Source of the DNA: Bifidobacterium breve
GTDB lineage: Bacteria; Actinomycetota; Acidimicrobiia; Acidimicrobiales; Ilumatobacteraceae
Reading direction: 5' to 3'
Assembly: GCA_945901725.1 (NCBI GenBank)
Contig: CAMDLK010000009.1
Location: forward strand, 1 to 41,176
DNA: 41,176 nt
Position 1 is the stretch's first letter. The number at the start of each line of letters is the position of its first letter. The position numbers and the translations under genes are program-made. Below the pieces are notes generated by a model. That model made no database searches and had not been told where the DNA came from. It worked only from the letters and a program-made list of their open reading frames with translations. Below, piece by piece: positions 15,358-24,964 of this stretch.

Positions 15358-15675
15358 ATGTCACCACGCAAGAACTTCTCGCATCTCGATCATCGCCTCG
15401 CTGATGCGCTTGAAGTGATGGGCGAATGGTGGACACCTTTGATCATTATGGCAGTAAGTAATGGGGCTTTTCGTTTTGAAGCCATTCAGAATTCGTTAGG
15501 TATTGCACGCAATATTCTTACTGATCGTCTGAACACTCTTGTCGCTGGCGGCGTCTTGGAAAAGCGTATGTATACGGAGAAACCGCAACGTTACGAATAC
15601 CACCTCACTGGAAAAGGTGAGGAATTGATTCCTATTCTTAATGATCTCGAAAAGTGGGGCACACGCCACTACTGA
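15358..15675 (+). CDS. HxlR-family winged-helix transcriptional regulator
   Basis: The 105-residue protein fits the HxlR family: a short N-terminus, then L-E-V-M-G-E-W-W-T-P-L-I-I, a recognition region I-A-R-N-I-L-T-D-R-L-N-T-L, and the wing R-Y-E-Y-H-L-T-G-K-G. The usual conserved N-terminal cysteine of redox-sensing members is absent, so a cysteine-based signal is unlikely. A perfect dyad at 15288-15306 upstream is a candidate binding site. Possible targets are itself and the preceding ferredoxin. A start at GTG 15349 is possible but less likely. Confidence 0.88.
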   Translation: MSPRKNFSHLDHRLADALEVMGEWWTPLIIMAVSNGAFRFEAIQNSLGIARNILTDRLNTLVAGGVLEKRMYTEKPQRYEYHLTGKGEELIPILNDLEKWGTRHY

Positions 15676-15730
15676 ACTCAGAAACAATGAGTTCGCCTCG
15701 GTACTAGTACGGTCTCTATTAGAGGTACTT

Positions 15731-16771
15731 ATGAAAATATCAAACAAAGTTTCGCGCCGACTTCAACGGTCGCTAATCGTTTTTCCGGCTCTTGCTCTTG
15801 CGGTCACAGTCGGTTGCGTCAGTTCTTCCGGCGCAGCACCATCGCCAGAGGCAAAGAAGACCACTACAACTCTGAAGAAGAAAAAGGTGGTGACCACCAC
15901 GGTTGTAAAAGGTGTTGTGGGTGCAAATCCAACTGCTCTGTCGGTTCTTTCAACCATTGTTGTGCAGAACGAATACAAGACTGGTTATTCGCGTTCGTTG
16001 TTCAAGCATTGGATCGATGCCAATGGAAATGGGTGTGATACGCGCGAAGAAGTACTTATTGCAGAGTCTCAGAGCAAAGCCCAAGTTGATGCGTATGGAT
16101 GCAAAGTGATTGAAGGTGATTGGTTGTCGCCATATGACAACGTGATGCACACGAATCCGAGTGATCTTGATATTGACCACATGATCCCTCTGAAAGAAGC
16201 ATGGGACTCCGGCGCTTGGAGATGGACTGCAGCTCAACGACAAACTTTTGCAAACGACCTATCTGATGCTCGTGCGCTCATCGCAGTGACCGCTGGTCAA
16301 AACAGATCAAAGTCTGATCGAGACCCCTCGAATTGGATTCCACCACAGAAGTCATATACCTGCACATACCTTTCTGAGTGGGTGGCCATTAAGGCTCGTT
16401 GGAAACTCTCGATGGACCAGAGCGAATTTGGGCGTATCAAGAACTTGCTCACTGCCTCATGTGCGACGGCCACAGTCGCGCCGTGGGGAACCGCACCTGC
16501 GGTTCCGTCAAAATCTGCGACAACGCCGATAACTGAAGACACCATTCCCGCCGTCGCATCGGCAACTACGTTGGCCCCTGTTGCCACCGCACCTGTTGCA
16601 ATCGCAGATCCCGAAGGGGCCAATGGAGCCCGTGAAGTGAAGCCAGTTCGATGCAAGAAGGCCGAGTTTGGCCTAACAGGGCAATATCAGGGTGCCCCGT
16701 ATGTCTGCTCTGATCGTCGCAAAGATGGCACTGCCTATGCGGCTGGCTATTACATGTGGCGGCCGGCGTAA
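15731..16771 (+). CDS. Secreted HNH-endonuclease family protein, probable lipoprotein
   Basis: The protein has 346 residues. Residues 1-28 form a basic start, a hydrophobic stretch and a V-T-V-G-C site resembling a lipobox. A Thr/Lys-rich linker follows (about 40-60). The nuclease-like domain (about 75-230) contains H-W-I-D-A-N-G-N-G-C-D-T-R, D-L-D-I-D-H-M-I-P-L-K-E-A-W-D-S-G-A and N-R-S-K-S-D-R-D-P-S-N-W, all characteristic of the extracellular HNH (GmrSD C-terminal-like) family of actinobacteria. A Pro/Ala/Thr linker leads to a small Cys-containing C-terminal domain ending in Y-M-W-R-P-A. An exported or surface-bound nuclease is likely; its use is unknown. AGAGGT just before the ATG may be a ribosome binding site. 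Confidence 0.85.
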   Translation: MKISNKVSRRLQRSLIVFPALALAVTVGCVSSSGAAPSPEAKKTTTTLKKKKVVTTTVVKGVVGANPTALSVLSTIVVQNEYKTGYSRSLFKHWIDANGNGCDTREEVLIAESQSKAQVDAYGCKVIEGDWLSPYDNVMHTNPSDLDIDHMIPLKEAWDSGAWRWTAAQRQTFANDLSDARALIAVTAGQNRSKSDRDPSNWIPPQKSYTCTYLSEWVAIKARWKLSMDQSEFGRIKNLLTASCATATVAPWGTAPAVPSKSATTPITEDTIPAVASATTLAPVATAPVAIADPEGANGAREVKPVRCKKAEFGLTGQYQGAPYVCSDRRKDGTAYAAGYYMWRPA

Positions 16772-16787
16772 AACTGCTTTGTGGCGC

Positions 16788-16803
16788 TCGGGCTGTTGCC
16801 CGA
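16788..16803 (+). other. Stem-loop directly upstream of the bL37-like gene
   Basis: TCGGGC, the loop TGTT and GCCCGA form a 6-base-pair GC-rich stem. It ends exactly where the -10-like box TAGCCT (16804-16809) begins. No T-run follows, so it may slow read-through from the HNH gene or bind a regulator; this is inference. Confidence 0.35.
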
Positions 16804-16809
16804 TAGCCT
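16804..16809 (+). promoter_or_regulatory. -10-like box TAGCCT of the bL37-like gene
   Basis: TAGCCT is followed by 8 bases and the ATG at 16818. Confidence 0.45.
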
Positions 16810-16817
16810 TGACTCCT

Positions 16818-16904
16818 ATGTCGAAGAAGACCAAAAAGCGTAAGGCGCGCATGCGCCGCTCCAAGGCCAACCACGGCAAGCGTCCAAACATGGGTCGCGG
16901 CTAA
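16818..16904 (+). CDS. Very small basic protein, probable ribosomal protein bL37
   Basis: This 28-residue protein is almost all Lys/Arg in its first half and ends with S-K-A-N-H-G-K-R-P-N-M-G-R-G. The A-N-H-G-K-R-P-N motif is, as I recall, that of the tiny actinobacterial large-subunit protein bL37, which is about 24 residues long. The start ATG has a TAGCCT box 8 bases upstream. Genes this small are often missed in annotation. The other candidate, bS22 (AURKAIP1/COX24 type), has a different K-K-R-R-K-R-M-S-K pattern. The call rests on the motif alone. Confidence 0.7.
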   Translation: MSKKTKKRKARMRRSKANHGKRPNMGRG

Positions 16905-16916
16905 GCCGACACCCAT

Positions 16917-17549
16917 ATGAGCCGCCTCGTTGCACTGCATGCGGGAGGCTCTCGTGAACCCTGGCAGAAGCTGGGGCTTTCATTTACTGGTAACTCTTGT
17001 CTGTTGGCTGATGTTGACCTGACCATCACAGACGACCCTCTCGGGCTCCATTCCTGGACCATTGATGTCGGTATTGATGATGTCTGTGACATCGATGGCA
17101 TTTCCACCACTCTTGTCTCTACCTCTCCTGGTCATCCCGCCACGTCTCGTATCGGTTCTCACACCATCACTGGGCTTGATCACGTAGTTGTCAACACCGA
17201 CAACCTTGATCGCACGTGTGCCGCTATCGAAGCTGTTCTTGGCCTTGATGTGCGCCGCGAACGCGAAGTTGGCAATGGCGTCGTGCAGCGATTCCACAAA
17301 CTTGATAACACCATTATTGAAGTTGTCACAGGGCCACACATCACCACGGTTGGCGCATCGTTGTGGGGCATGGTTGCAAGCATTGATGACTTGTTCGAAT
17401 ACTGCGAATCATTAGGTGATGACATTGCTTCGCCACCAAAGCGTGCAACGCAGCCTGGTCGTTACATCTCAACCGTGCGCGGAGCAACGGGGCTTGGTGT
17501 TCCGTTTGCCATGATGACCCCGCATGTGCCGGGCATGGCAACACGCTGA
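16917..17549 (+). CDS. VOC/glyoxalase-fold protein
   Basis: The 210-residue product has a weakly conserved first half and a clear vicinal-oxygen-chelate module from about residue 83. That module contains I-T-G-L-D-H-V-V-V-N-T, then a helix, L-G-L-D-V-R-R-E-R-E-V, I-I-E-V-V-T-G and a second half with A-S-I-D-D-L. The histidine of L-D-H-V-V and the glutamate of I-I-E-V-V are possible metal ligands. The substrate is unknown. The gene starts 12 bases after the bL37-like gene and may be co-transcribed with it. The stop codon is one base from the stop of the convergent nuclease gene. Confidence 0.75.
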   Translation: MSRLVALHAGGSREPWQKLGLSFTGNSCLLADVDLTITDDPLGLHSWTIDVGIDDVCDIDGISTTLVSTSPGHPATSRIGSHTITGLDHVVVNTDNLDRTCAAIEAVLGLDVRREREVGNGVVQRFHKLDNTIIEVVTGPHITTVGASLWGMVASIDDLFEYCESLGDDIASPPKRATQPGRYISTVRGATGLGVPFAMMTPHVPGMATR

Positions 17550-17550
17550 T

Positions 17551-18540
17551 TTAGTCAGATTCGTCGTCTTCGCCGGCAAGTTGTCGCAAGAACTGCGCAC
17601 CCACTTCACACGAATCATTTGCCGGACACCATCTGCATTGAAAACCGGGTCGAACTTCTGGTTCGCGCGTCTTCAAGACAAGATCTGCAATCAACAAAGT
17701 GCCGTGAGCAGTGCGACGAACAGCTGATTGCAATAAACCTTCTGTGACGTCTTCATCGTCGAGACGTGCTGAGTCAAGTGAATACGACGCAAGTCTGCGT
17801 GGCGCTTGGCGGCTGCGCAATGTTTCGATAAGAGCATAAAAGCGTAAGTCGTCACGATGGGTGGGCGTGAGCCGGCCGGTCTTCAGGTCGATGATGACTT
17901 TTCGCCCTGGCCCTCCGAGAACTAAGTCCATGCGAGACGTAAACAACACTGCACCACCGAATAGTGAATAGGACGCTGAGTATTCAACCATTGGGCGCCA
18001 CTGCGGTTTGACCGGCGGGAAGCATTCAAGGAAATTTGAAACAGCCCCGACAACTGCTCCACGCAATTCAGCAAGTTCATGTGCAGGTAACGAGATAATG
18101 AAATCAGATGCACTCTCGCGTGGGTTTTCCGCAACGCTTGTAATTGCTGCATCAACAATTTCAGAAGGAATTATTGGACCTCGCCAGTTCAGCAACAACT
18201 CAATGCCTTTATGGGCAATGGTGCCGCGCACTGTGTTGATGTTCCACGCGAACTGTGCTTGTCGATTCAATACGTGATACTTCTCACATCCGTGAACAGT
18301 TGCAATGTGGTGCTTGTTTACACGTAACGGATCTTCTGGCGTGAACAAATCTTTGATGGGAGCAAGGGCTTCAACAAGTTGTTCTTCAATTGATTCCACA
18401 ATGTCGATAGACAACGGTTCCCAATCGGTGGGAACGCCAAGTGCCGAAATGACGGCCTGTTGCAACGGGTTGAGTTCTGTATCCACGACGCAGTAACGAT
18501 AGGTCGCGGGAGTGTCGCAGAAGGGGAGAGTGTGCAACAC
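17551..18540 (-). CDS. PD-(D/E)XK nuclease-family protein with iron-sulfur cysteines
   Basis: This 329-residue RecB-like nuclease domain carries H110 in R-G-T-I-A-H-K-G-I-E, D205 in T-S-R-M-D-L-V, and D218 with K220 in V-I-I-D-L-K-T-G, the full active site. One cysteine at C85 (V-H-G-C-E-K-Y) and three at C302, C305 and C311 bracket the domain as in Cas4 and AddB nucleases, where they bind a [4Fe-4S] cluster. There is no helicase domain and no cas gene nearby, so this is a stand-alone exonuclease-like protein with a probable DNA-repair role. The GTG start is the longest choice; no clear promoter hexamer fits it. Confidence 0.82.
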   Translation of the reverse strand: MLHTLPFCDTPATYRYCVVDTELNPLQQAVISALGVPTDWEPLSIDIVESIEEQLVEALAPIKDLFTPEDPLRVNKHHIATVHGCEKYHVLNRQAQFAWNINTVRGTIAHKGIELLLNWRGPIIPSEIVDAAITSVAENPRESASDFIISLPAHELAELRGAVVGAVSNFLECFPPVKPQWRPMVEYSASYSLFGGAVLFTSRMDLVLGGPGRKVIIDLKTGRLTPTHRDDLRFYALIETLRSRQAPRRLASYSLDSARLDDEDVTEGLLQSAVRRTAHGTLLIADLVLKTREPEVRPGFQCRWCPANDSCEVGAQFLRQLAGEDDESD

Positions 18541-18560
18541 CCTTTTGGCAATATGTCTTC

Positions 18561-18935
18561 ATGCGTCCATCAGCCACCACAAAGTTCACAGCAGCAGCCC
18601 GGGTGTTAGCCCAGCGTGCAGCCGAACTTGATCTGGTGGTGCCGGGCTTTCGCAGTCCTCCTCGCATTGTGGGCGTCAACCGCAGCATTAGGCGCTCGCG
18701 CGATAGCGAAGGCGGTGTCGTCGCTGTACGCCTCTCTGACAGGCCATTTACAGCAGCTGTTGGTGACATGATCGAAGGTGTCATCTTCATCAATCGCCTT
18801 GAACCCCCCGAAGCTGACAGGGTCCGCACCCAGTTATGGCGCACCATGCTGCAGTTCACAGTAGAAATTTCAAACGAAGTGTCGAATTCTCCTCACGCCG
18901 CACAGCACGACCACGCCACTACGCGCGTAGCCTAA
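18561..18935 (+). CDS. Conserved-looking hypothetical protein
   Basis: I do not recognise this 124-residue protein. It has a basic, Ala-rich N-terminus, an Arg-rich middle (R-S-P-P-R-I-V-G-V-N-R-S-I-R-R) and a predicted beta-rich region V-V-A-V-R-L-S-D-R-P-F followed by helices. There are no cysteines, membrane segments or signal peptide. It is divergent from the PD-(D/E)XK nuclease gene with only 20 bases between the starts, so they share a control region. A tRNA gene follows 10 bases after the stop. Codon use looks like its neighbours. A DNA- or nucleotide-related role would fit the context but is only a guess. Confidence 0.6.
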   Translation: MRPSATTKFTAAARVLAQRAAELDLVVPGFRSPPRIVGVNRSIRRSRDSEGGVVAVRLSDRPFTAAVGDMIEGVIFINRLEPPEADRVRTQLWRTMLQFTVEISNEVSNSPHAAQHDHATTRVA

Positions 18936-18945
18936 ATACGTTCTC

Positions 18946-19029
18946 GCCCGGATGGCGGAACAGGCAGACGCAGGGGGCTTAAACCCCCCGGAGGGCAACC
19001 TCTTGCGGGTTCGATTCCCGCTCCGGGCA
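18946..19029 (+). tRNA. tRNA-Leu (anticodon UAA)
   Basis: The acceptor stem pairs GCCCGGA (18946-18952) with TCCGGGC (19022-19028). The anticodon stem GGGGG/CCCCC encloses the loop C-T-T-A-A-A-C, giving anticodon TAA, which reads UUA. A long variable arm (class II) and the T-loop G-G-T-T-C-G-A-T-T are present. The 3' CCA is not encoded. It has no neighbouring integrase or direct repeat. Confidence 0.95.
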
Positions 19030-19048
19030 CTAGTTCTTCGGAGGCATA

Positions 19049-20161
19049 ATGCGTATTGAACGAATCAGAGTGGTGCGTGTACCTCTCGTTCTTGTGTCTC
19101 CACTTCGTACTTCAGATGGAGCGCATCAATCGCGGTCAGCAGTTCTGGTTGAGATCACTGACTCTGACGGCTACGTCGGATGGGGAGAAAACGTGGCTCC
19201 AACGGGCGTTGCATATGTCGGAGAGAATGCTGAAGCTTCTTATGCGGCAATGACACAGATGTTGATTCCTGAACTAGTGCAACATGACGTGGCGGTTGCT
19301 GACTTGTTTGCTGACGGATGGTGGGGAGTTGAAGGCCAACACTTTGCAAAGCATGCGCTTGAGTCGGCATTATGGGATGTGCACGCACGTCGCCAAGGTA
19401 AATCTCTGGCCGATGTCGTAGGTGCAGTTGAAACTGAAATTGAAGTCGGCGTAGTGGTTGGAATGCATGATTCCATTGATGATGTTGTTGCGGAAGTGAT
19501 GAAACGAGTTGAAGAAGGGTATGCACGGGTAAAAGTGAAGATTGCACGCGGGCATGATGTAGAAGTGCTTGCTGCAGTTCGTGATGCTGTGGGTGTTGAA
19601 TATGCATTGCAGGCAGACGCCAATGGTGCGTACGGCGCTGATGATATTGACTTGCTTGTTTCTCTTGACAAATTCGCTCTGCAGTTCATTGAGCAGCCAT
19701 TTGCGGCTGATGATTTGGATTCTCACGCTGAACTATTGCATCGGTCGGCCACTTCCGTGTGTCTTGATGAATCGGTGAACTCCATGAGTCAGTTATTGAA
19801 CGCACTGGATCGTGGAGCATGTGATGTGGTCAACATCAAGCCGTCGCGCATCGGTGGTATTCGTGATGCGATAGCTATGCACGATGTTCTTGTTGATCGC
19901 GGAATTGATGCGTGGGTCGGCGGCATGCTCGAATCGGGCATTGGGCGTGCTTCGTGTCTTGCACTTGCTGCGATGCCGGGGTTCACTTTGACTCCTGACT
20001 TGTCTGCTTCCGCCCGTTACTTCGCCTCTGATGTCACACGGCCATTTGTGCTTGAAGACGGCATGTTGCAGGTGCCAACAGGACTGGGTATCGGTGTTGA
20101 GCCCCTACCTGAGGTGCTTGCCCACCAAGATGTTGTTATTGAAACGCTGTTTCAGCGCTGA
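19049..20161 (+). CDS. N-succinylamino acid racemase / o-succinylbenzoate synthase family enzyme
   Basis: This 370-residue enolase-superfamily enzyme resembles, over its full length, the NSAR/OSBS subfamily known from Amycolatopsis and Geobacillus. Active-site residues are the K-x-K pair K162 and K164 in V-K-V-K-I, metal ligands D190 (Q-A-D-A-N), E215 (F-I-E-Q-P) and D240 (C-L-D-E-S), and K264 in N-I-K-P-S-R. The enzyme may racemise N-succinyl amino acids, make o-succinylbenzoate for menaquinone, or both. An M20 hydrolase gene 20 bases downstream favours the racemase role, as in the Geobacillus D-to-L amino acid route; no men genes are visible. GGAGG (about 19038-19042) is a strong ribosome binding site just after the tRNA gene. 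Confidence 0.85.
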   Translation: MRIERIRVVRVPLVLVSPLRTSDGAHQSRSAVLVEITDSDGYVGWGENVAPTGVAYVGENAEASYAAMTQMLIPELVQHDVAVADLFADGWWGVEGQHFAKHALESALWDVHARRQGKSLADVVGAVETEIEVGVVVGMHDSIDDVVAEVMKRVEEGYARVKVKIARGHDVEVLAAVRDAVGVEYALQADANGAYGADDIDLLVSLDKFALQFIEQPFAADDLDSHAELLHRSATSVCLDESVNSMSQLLNALDRGACDVVNIKPSRIGGIRDAIAMHDVLVDRGIDAWVGGMLESGIGRASCLALAAMPGFTLTPDLSASARYFASDVTRPFVLEDGMLQVPTGLGIGVEPLPEVLAHQDVVIETLFQR

Positions 20162-20181
20162 TTCGTGGCACGATTTCACCC

Positions 20182-23004
<2,823 letters not shown>

Positions 23005-23011
23005 ACTCGCC

Positions 23012-23058
23012 ACCGTACTCAGCCTGCCCCTGTGGGAAGTGACACCTATGGATAGCCT
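23012..23058. promoter_or_regulatory. Divergent promoter pair for the membrane protein and GT2 genes
   Basis: TACGGT on the minus strand (23012-23017) is 7 bases from the ATG at 23004. TAGCCT on the plus strand (23053-23058) is 8 bases from the ATG at 23067. Confidence 0.5.
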
Positions 23059-23066
23059 GAATGCGT

Positions 23067-23810
23067 ATGGAAAAGTCGCCATTCAGCAAACTGTCGATCT
23101 TCTTTCCGATGTGGAATGAAGAGTCGTATATCGAACGAGCCATCGATGCAGCGCGTGAAGAGTGCGAAGACCTCATGGCACAGGGTGACATTGCTGATTA
23201 CGAGATGATCGTTATCGACGACGCATCAACTGACAATACATTTGAAATCGCACAACGATTGGCTGCACAAGATCCACGGGTAAAAGTTGTGCATCACCCC
23301 GAGAACCGCAAACTTGGTGGTTCTATGAAGTCCGGCTACGCAGTAGCCAGTGGTGACCTTGTTCTGTACACAGATGCAGACTTGCCATTTGACATGCACG
23401 ACGTTCATAAGGCGATGCGTCTACTTCGTTATTACAACGCAGATGTAGTTAGTGCGTACAGATTTGATCGCACCGGCGAGGGTTACGTACGTACGGTGTA
23501 TTCGTTCTTCTACAACATCATGGTTCGTGTGTTGTTTGGAATTCGCATGCGTGATATCAACTTCGCTTTCAAGTTGTGCCGCACTCGTATTTTTGACCAT
23601 GTTGAATTGAAGAGTGAAGGTTCGTTCATTGATGCCGAACTGGTGGTGAAGGCTCAGAAGTTCGGGTACTCAGTTATTCAATTCGGAGTTGACTATTTCC
23701 CCCGTACGCGCGGGGTCTCGACGTTGTCATCTCCTTCCGTAATCTTGAAGATTTTGAAGGAAGCGCGCCAACTTCGCCGTGAAATCAGAGGCATTTCGCC
23801 CGTTGTTTAG
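23067..23810 (+). CDS. Family 2 glycosyltransferase, dolichyl/polyprenyl-phosphate mannosyltransferase-like
   Basis: The 247-residue GT-A enzyme begins with L-S-I-F-F-P-M-W-N-E-E and has V-I-D-D-A-S-T-D-N-T and the metal motif T-D-A-D-L-P-F-D (D103, D105). No transmembrane helices are attached, so it resembles soluble polyprenyl-monophosphomannose synthases that load a lipid carrier with a sugar. C-terminal R-T-R-G-V-S-T-L fits this group. The ATG at 23067 is preferred to one at 23061 because the TAGCCT box is 8 bases before it. It is followed by the cell-wall L,D-transpeptidase gene, suggesting envelope work. Confidence 0.88.
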   Translation: MEKSPFSKLSIFFPMWNEESYIERAIDAAREECEDLMAQGDIADYEMIVIDDASTDNTFEIAQRLAAQDPRVKVVHHPENRKLGGSMKSGYAVASGDLVLYTDADLPFDMHDVHKAMRLLRYYNADVVSAYRFDRTGEGYVRTVYSFFYNIMVRVLFGIRMRDINFAFKLCRTRIFDHVELKSEGSFIDAELVVKAQKFGYSVIQFGVDYFPRTRGVSTLSSPSVILKILKEARQLRREIRGISPVV

Positions 23811-23839
23811 GCTGAAGGCTCACCAGCCTCTCGCGTTGG

Positions 23840-23845
23840 TAGCGT
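23840..23845 (+). promoter_or_regulatory. -10-like box TAGCGT of the L,D-transpeptidase gene
   Basis: TAGCGT is followed by 9 bases and the GTG at 23855, slightly longer than the usual 6-8. Confidence 0.4.
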
Positions 23846-23854
23846 TTTGGTGCT

Positions 23855-24964
23855 GTGTCTGAACCCCTTGAACCCGAAATTGCATTGCCTGTTCACCAGT
23901 CCTGGTGGGTGAGGTGGCGTCAAGCAATCATTACGTCGGTTCTCTTTGTGATTGTGGGTACCGGGGTGGCCGTTGCCAATAACAACCAAAGCCCGGCAAC
24001 AACTACAACGACTGCGGTTACTGCACCTGGGTTCTGCCCACCTGATGCGCCCATCACGTGTTACACATTGACTCGCACAATTCGCGACGGCATGAAGGGT
24101 GCTGATGTACGCCGATTGCAGCAACGTCTGAAAGATCTCAATTTTGATCCGGGCCGCATTGATGGCATATACGGTGGCGACACGATGATGGCGGTGTGGG
24201 CCTTTCAGGCACTTGTGCAAAAAATGACACGTGACACGATTGTTGATTTTGTGACCCCCGTTCTGTGGGAGTCAATGCGCGGAAATGTAACCATTACTCC
24301 GCGTCGTCAACCTGGGTCACCAAATCATGTTGAGGTGTATCTGCCAGAGCAGGTAATGGCCGTGTTCAAAGGGCAACAACTTCTGCTCGTAACCCACATC
24401 TCTACTGGTACCAACGAGAAGTGGTGCGAAGAGGTAACAATCGACCCAGGCGAAGATGGCAACAAAGGTGCGGTGCCCATTAAGACAGGTGTGTGCGGTG
24501 AAGCAATCACGCCAGGTGGCATCTACTACTTCTATAACCGCAAACTCGGACTACGCGAAAGCAAGCTAGGCACCATGTGGAATCCGGTGTATTTCAACTT
24601 CGGCATTGCGATCCATGGCGCCATGATGGTGCCTAAAGAACCCGCGTCACATGGTTGCGTGCGTATTCCAATCTTTATCTCGAATTATTTTCCTGCATTG
24701 GTGCAATACAACGACCGTGTCTATGTGTTTGATGGCGTGAAAGAACCAGAAGACTATGGCTCTGTGACGCCACCGTGGGATAAGAAAGATCCGAACTACA
24801 CCACGACGACATCTTCGACGACATCAACAACTGTGCCGAAAACAACAACTGTGCCGGGAGTGGTAATTCCACCTGTAACAACTGTTGTACCAAAGACAAC
24901 TGTGCCGAAAACTACTGTTGCACCCACGGTGACTACCACCGCAACGACGGCTGTTCCTTCTTAG
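23855..24964 (+). CDS. L,D-transpeptidase with peptidoglycan-binding domain
   Basis: This 369-residue protein has a cytosolic start, a membrane anchor at about 22-40, a Thr-rich linker, a peptidoglycan_binding_1 domain at about 75-122 (D-G-M-K-G-A-D-V-R-R-L-Q-Q-R-L) and a YkuD domain at about 157-300. The catalytic cysteine is C268 in S-H-G-C-V-R, preceded by I-H-G at 253-255. L,D-transpeptidases make 3-3 cross-links in peptidoglycan outside the membrane. The final 60 residues are a Thr/Val/Pro-rich repeat-like tail. The start is GTG, 9 bases after TAGCGT. The stop overlaps the convergent ppx stop by four bases. Confidence 0.93.
   Translation: MSEPLEPEIALPVHQSWWVRWRQAIITSVLFVIVGTGVAVANNNQSPATTTTTAVTAPGFCPPDAPITCYTLTRTIRDGMKGADVRRLQQRLKDLNFDPGRIDGIYGGDTMMAVWAFQALVQKMTRDTIVDFVTPVLWESMRGNVTITPRRQPGSPNHVEVYLPEQVMAVFKGQQLLLVTHISTGTNEKWCEEVTIDPGEDGNKGAVPIKTGVCGEAITPGGIYYFYNRKLGLRESKLGTMWNPVYFNFGIAIHGAMMVPKEPASHGCVRIPIFISNYFPALVQYNDRVYVFDGVKEPEDYGSVTPPWDKKDPNYTTTTSSTTSTTVPKTTTVPGVVIPPVTTVVPKTTVPKTTVAPTVTTTATTAVPS

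Noticed and set aside
17551-18540. Cas4 of a CRISPR system
   Set aside because: The nuclease has Cas4-like cysteines, but there are no cas1/cas2 genes and no repeat-spacer array in the window; the chain is also longer than typical Cas4.
18946-19048. tRNA gene as an integration site for a mobile element
   Set aside because: No integrase, no repeated tRNA 3' end and ordinary metabolic genes on both sides.
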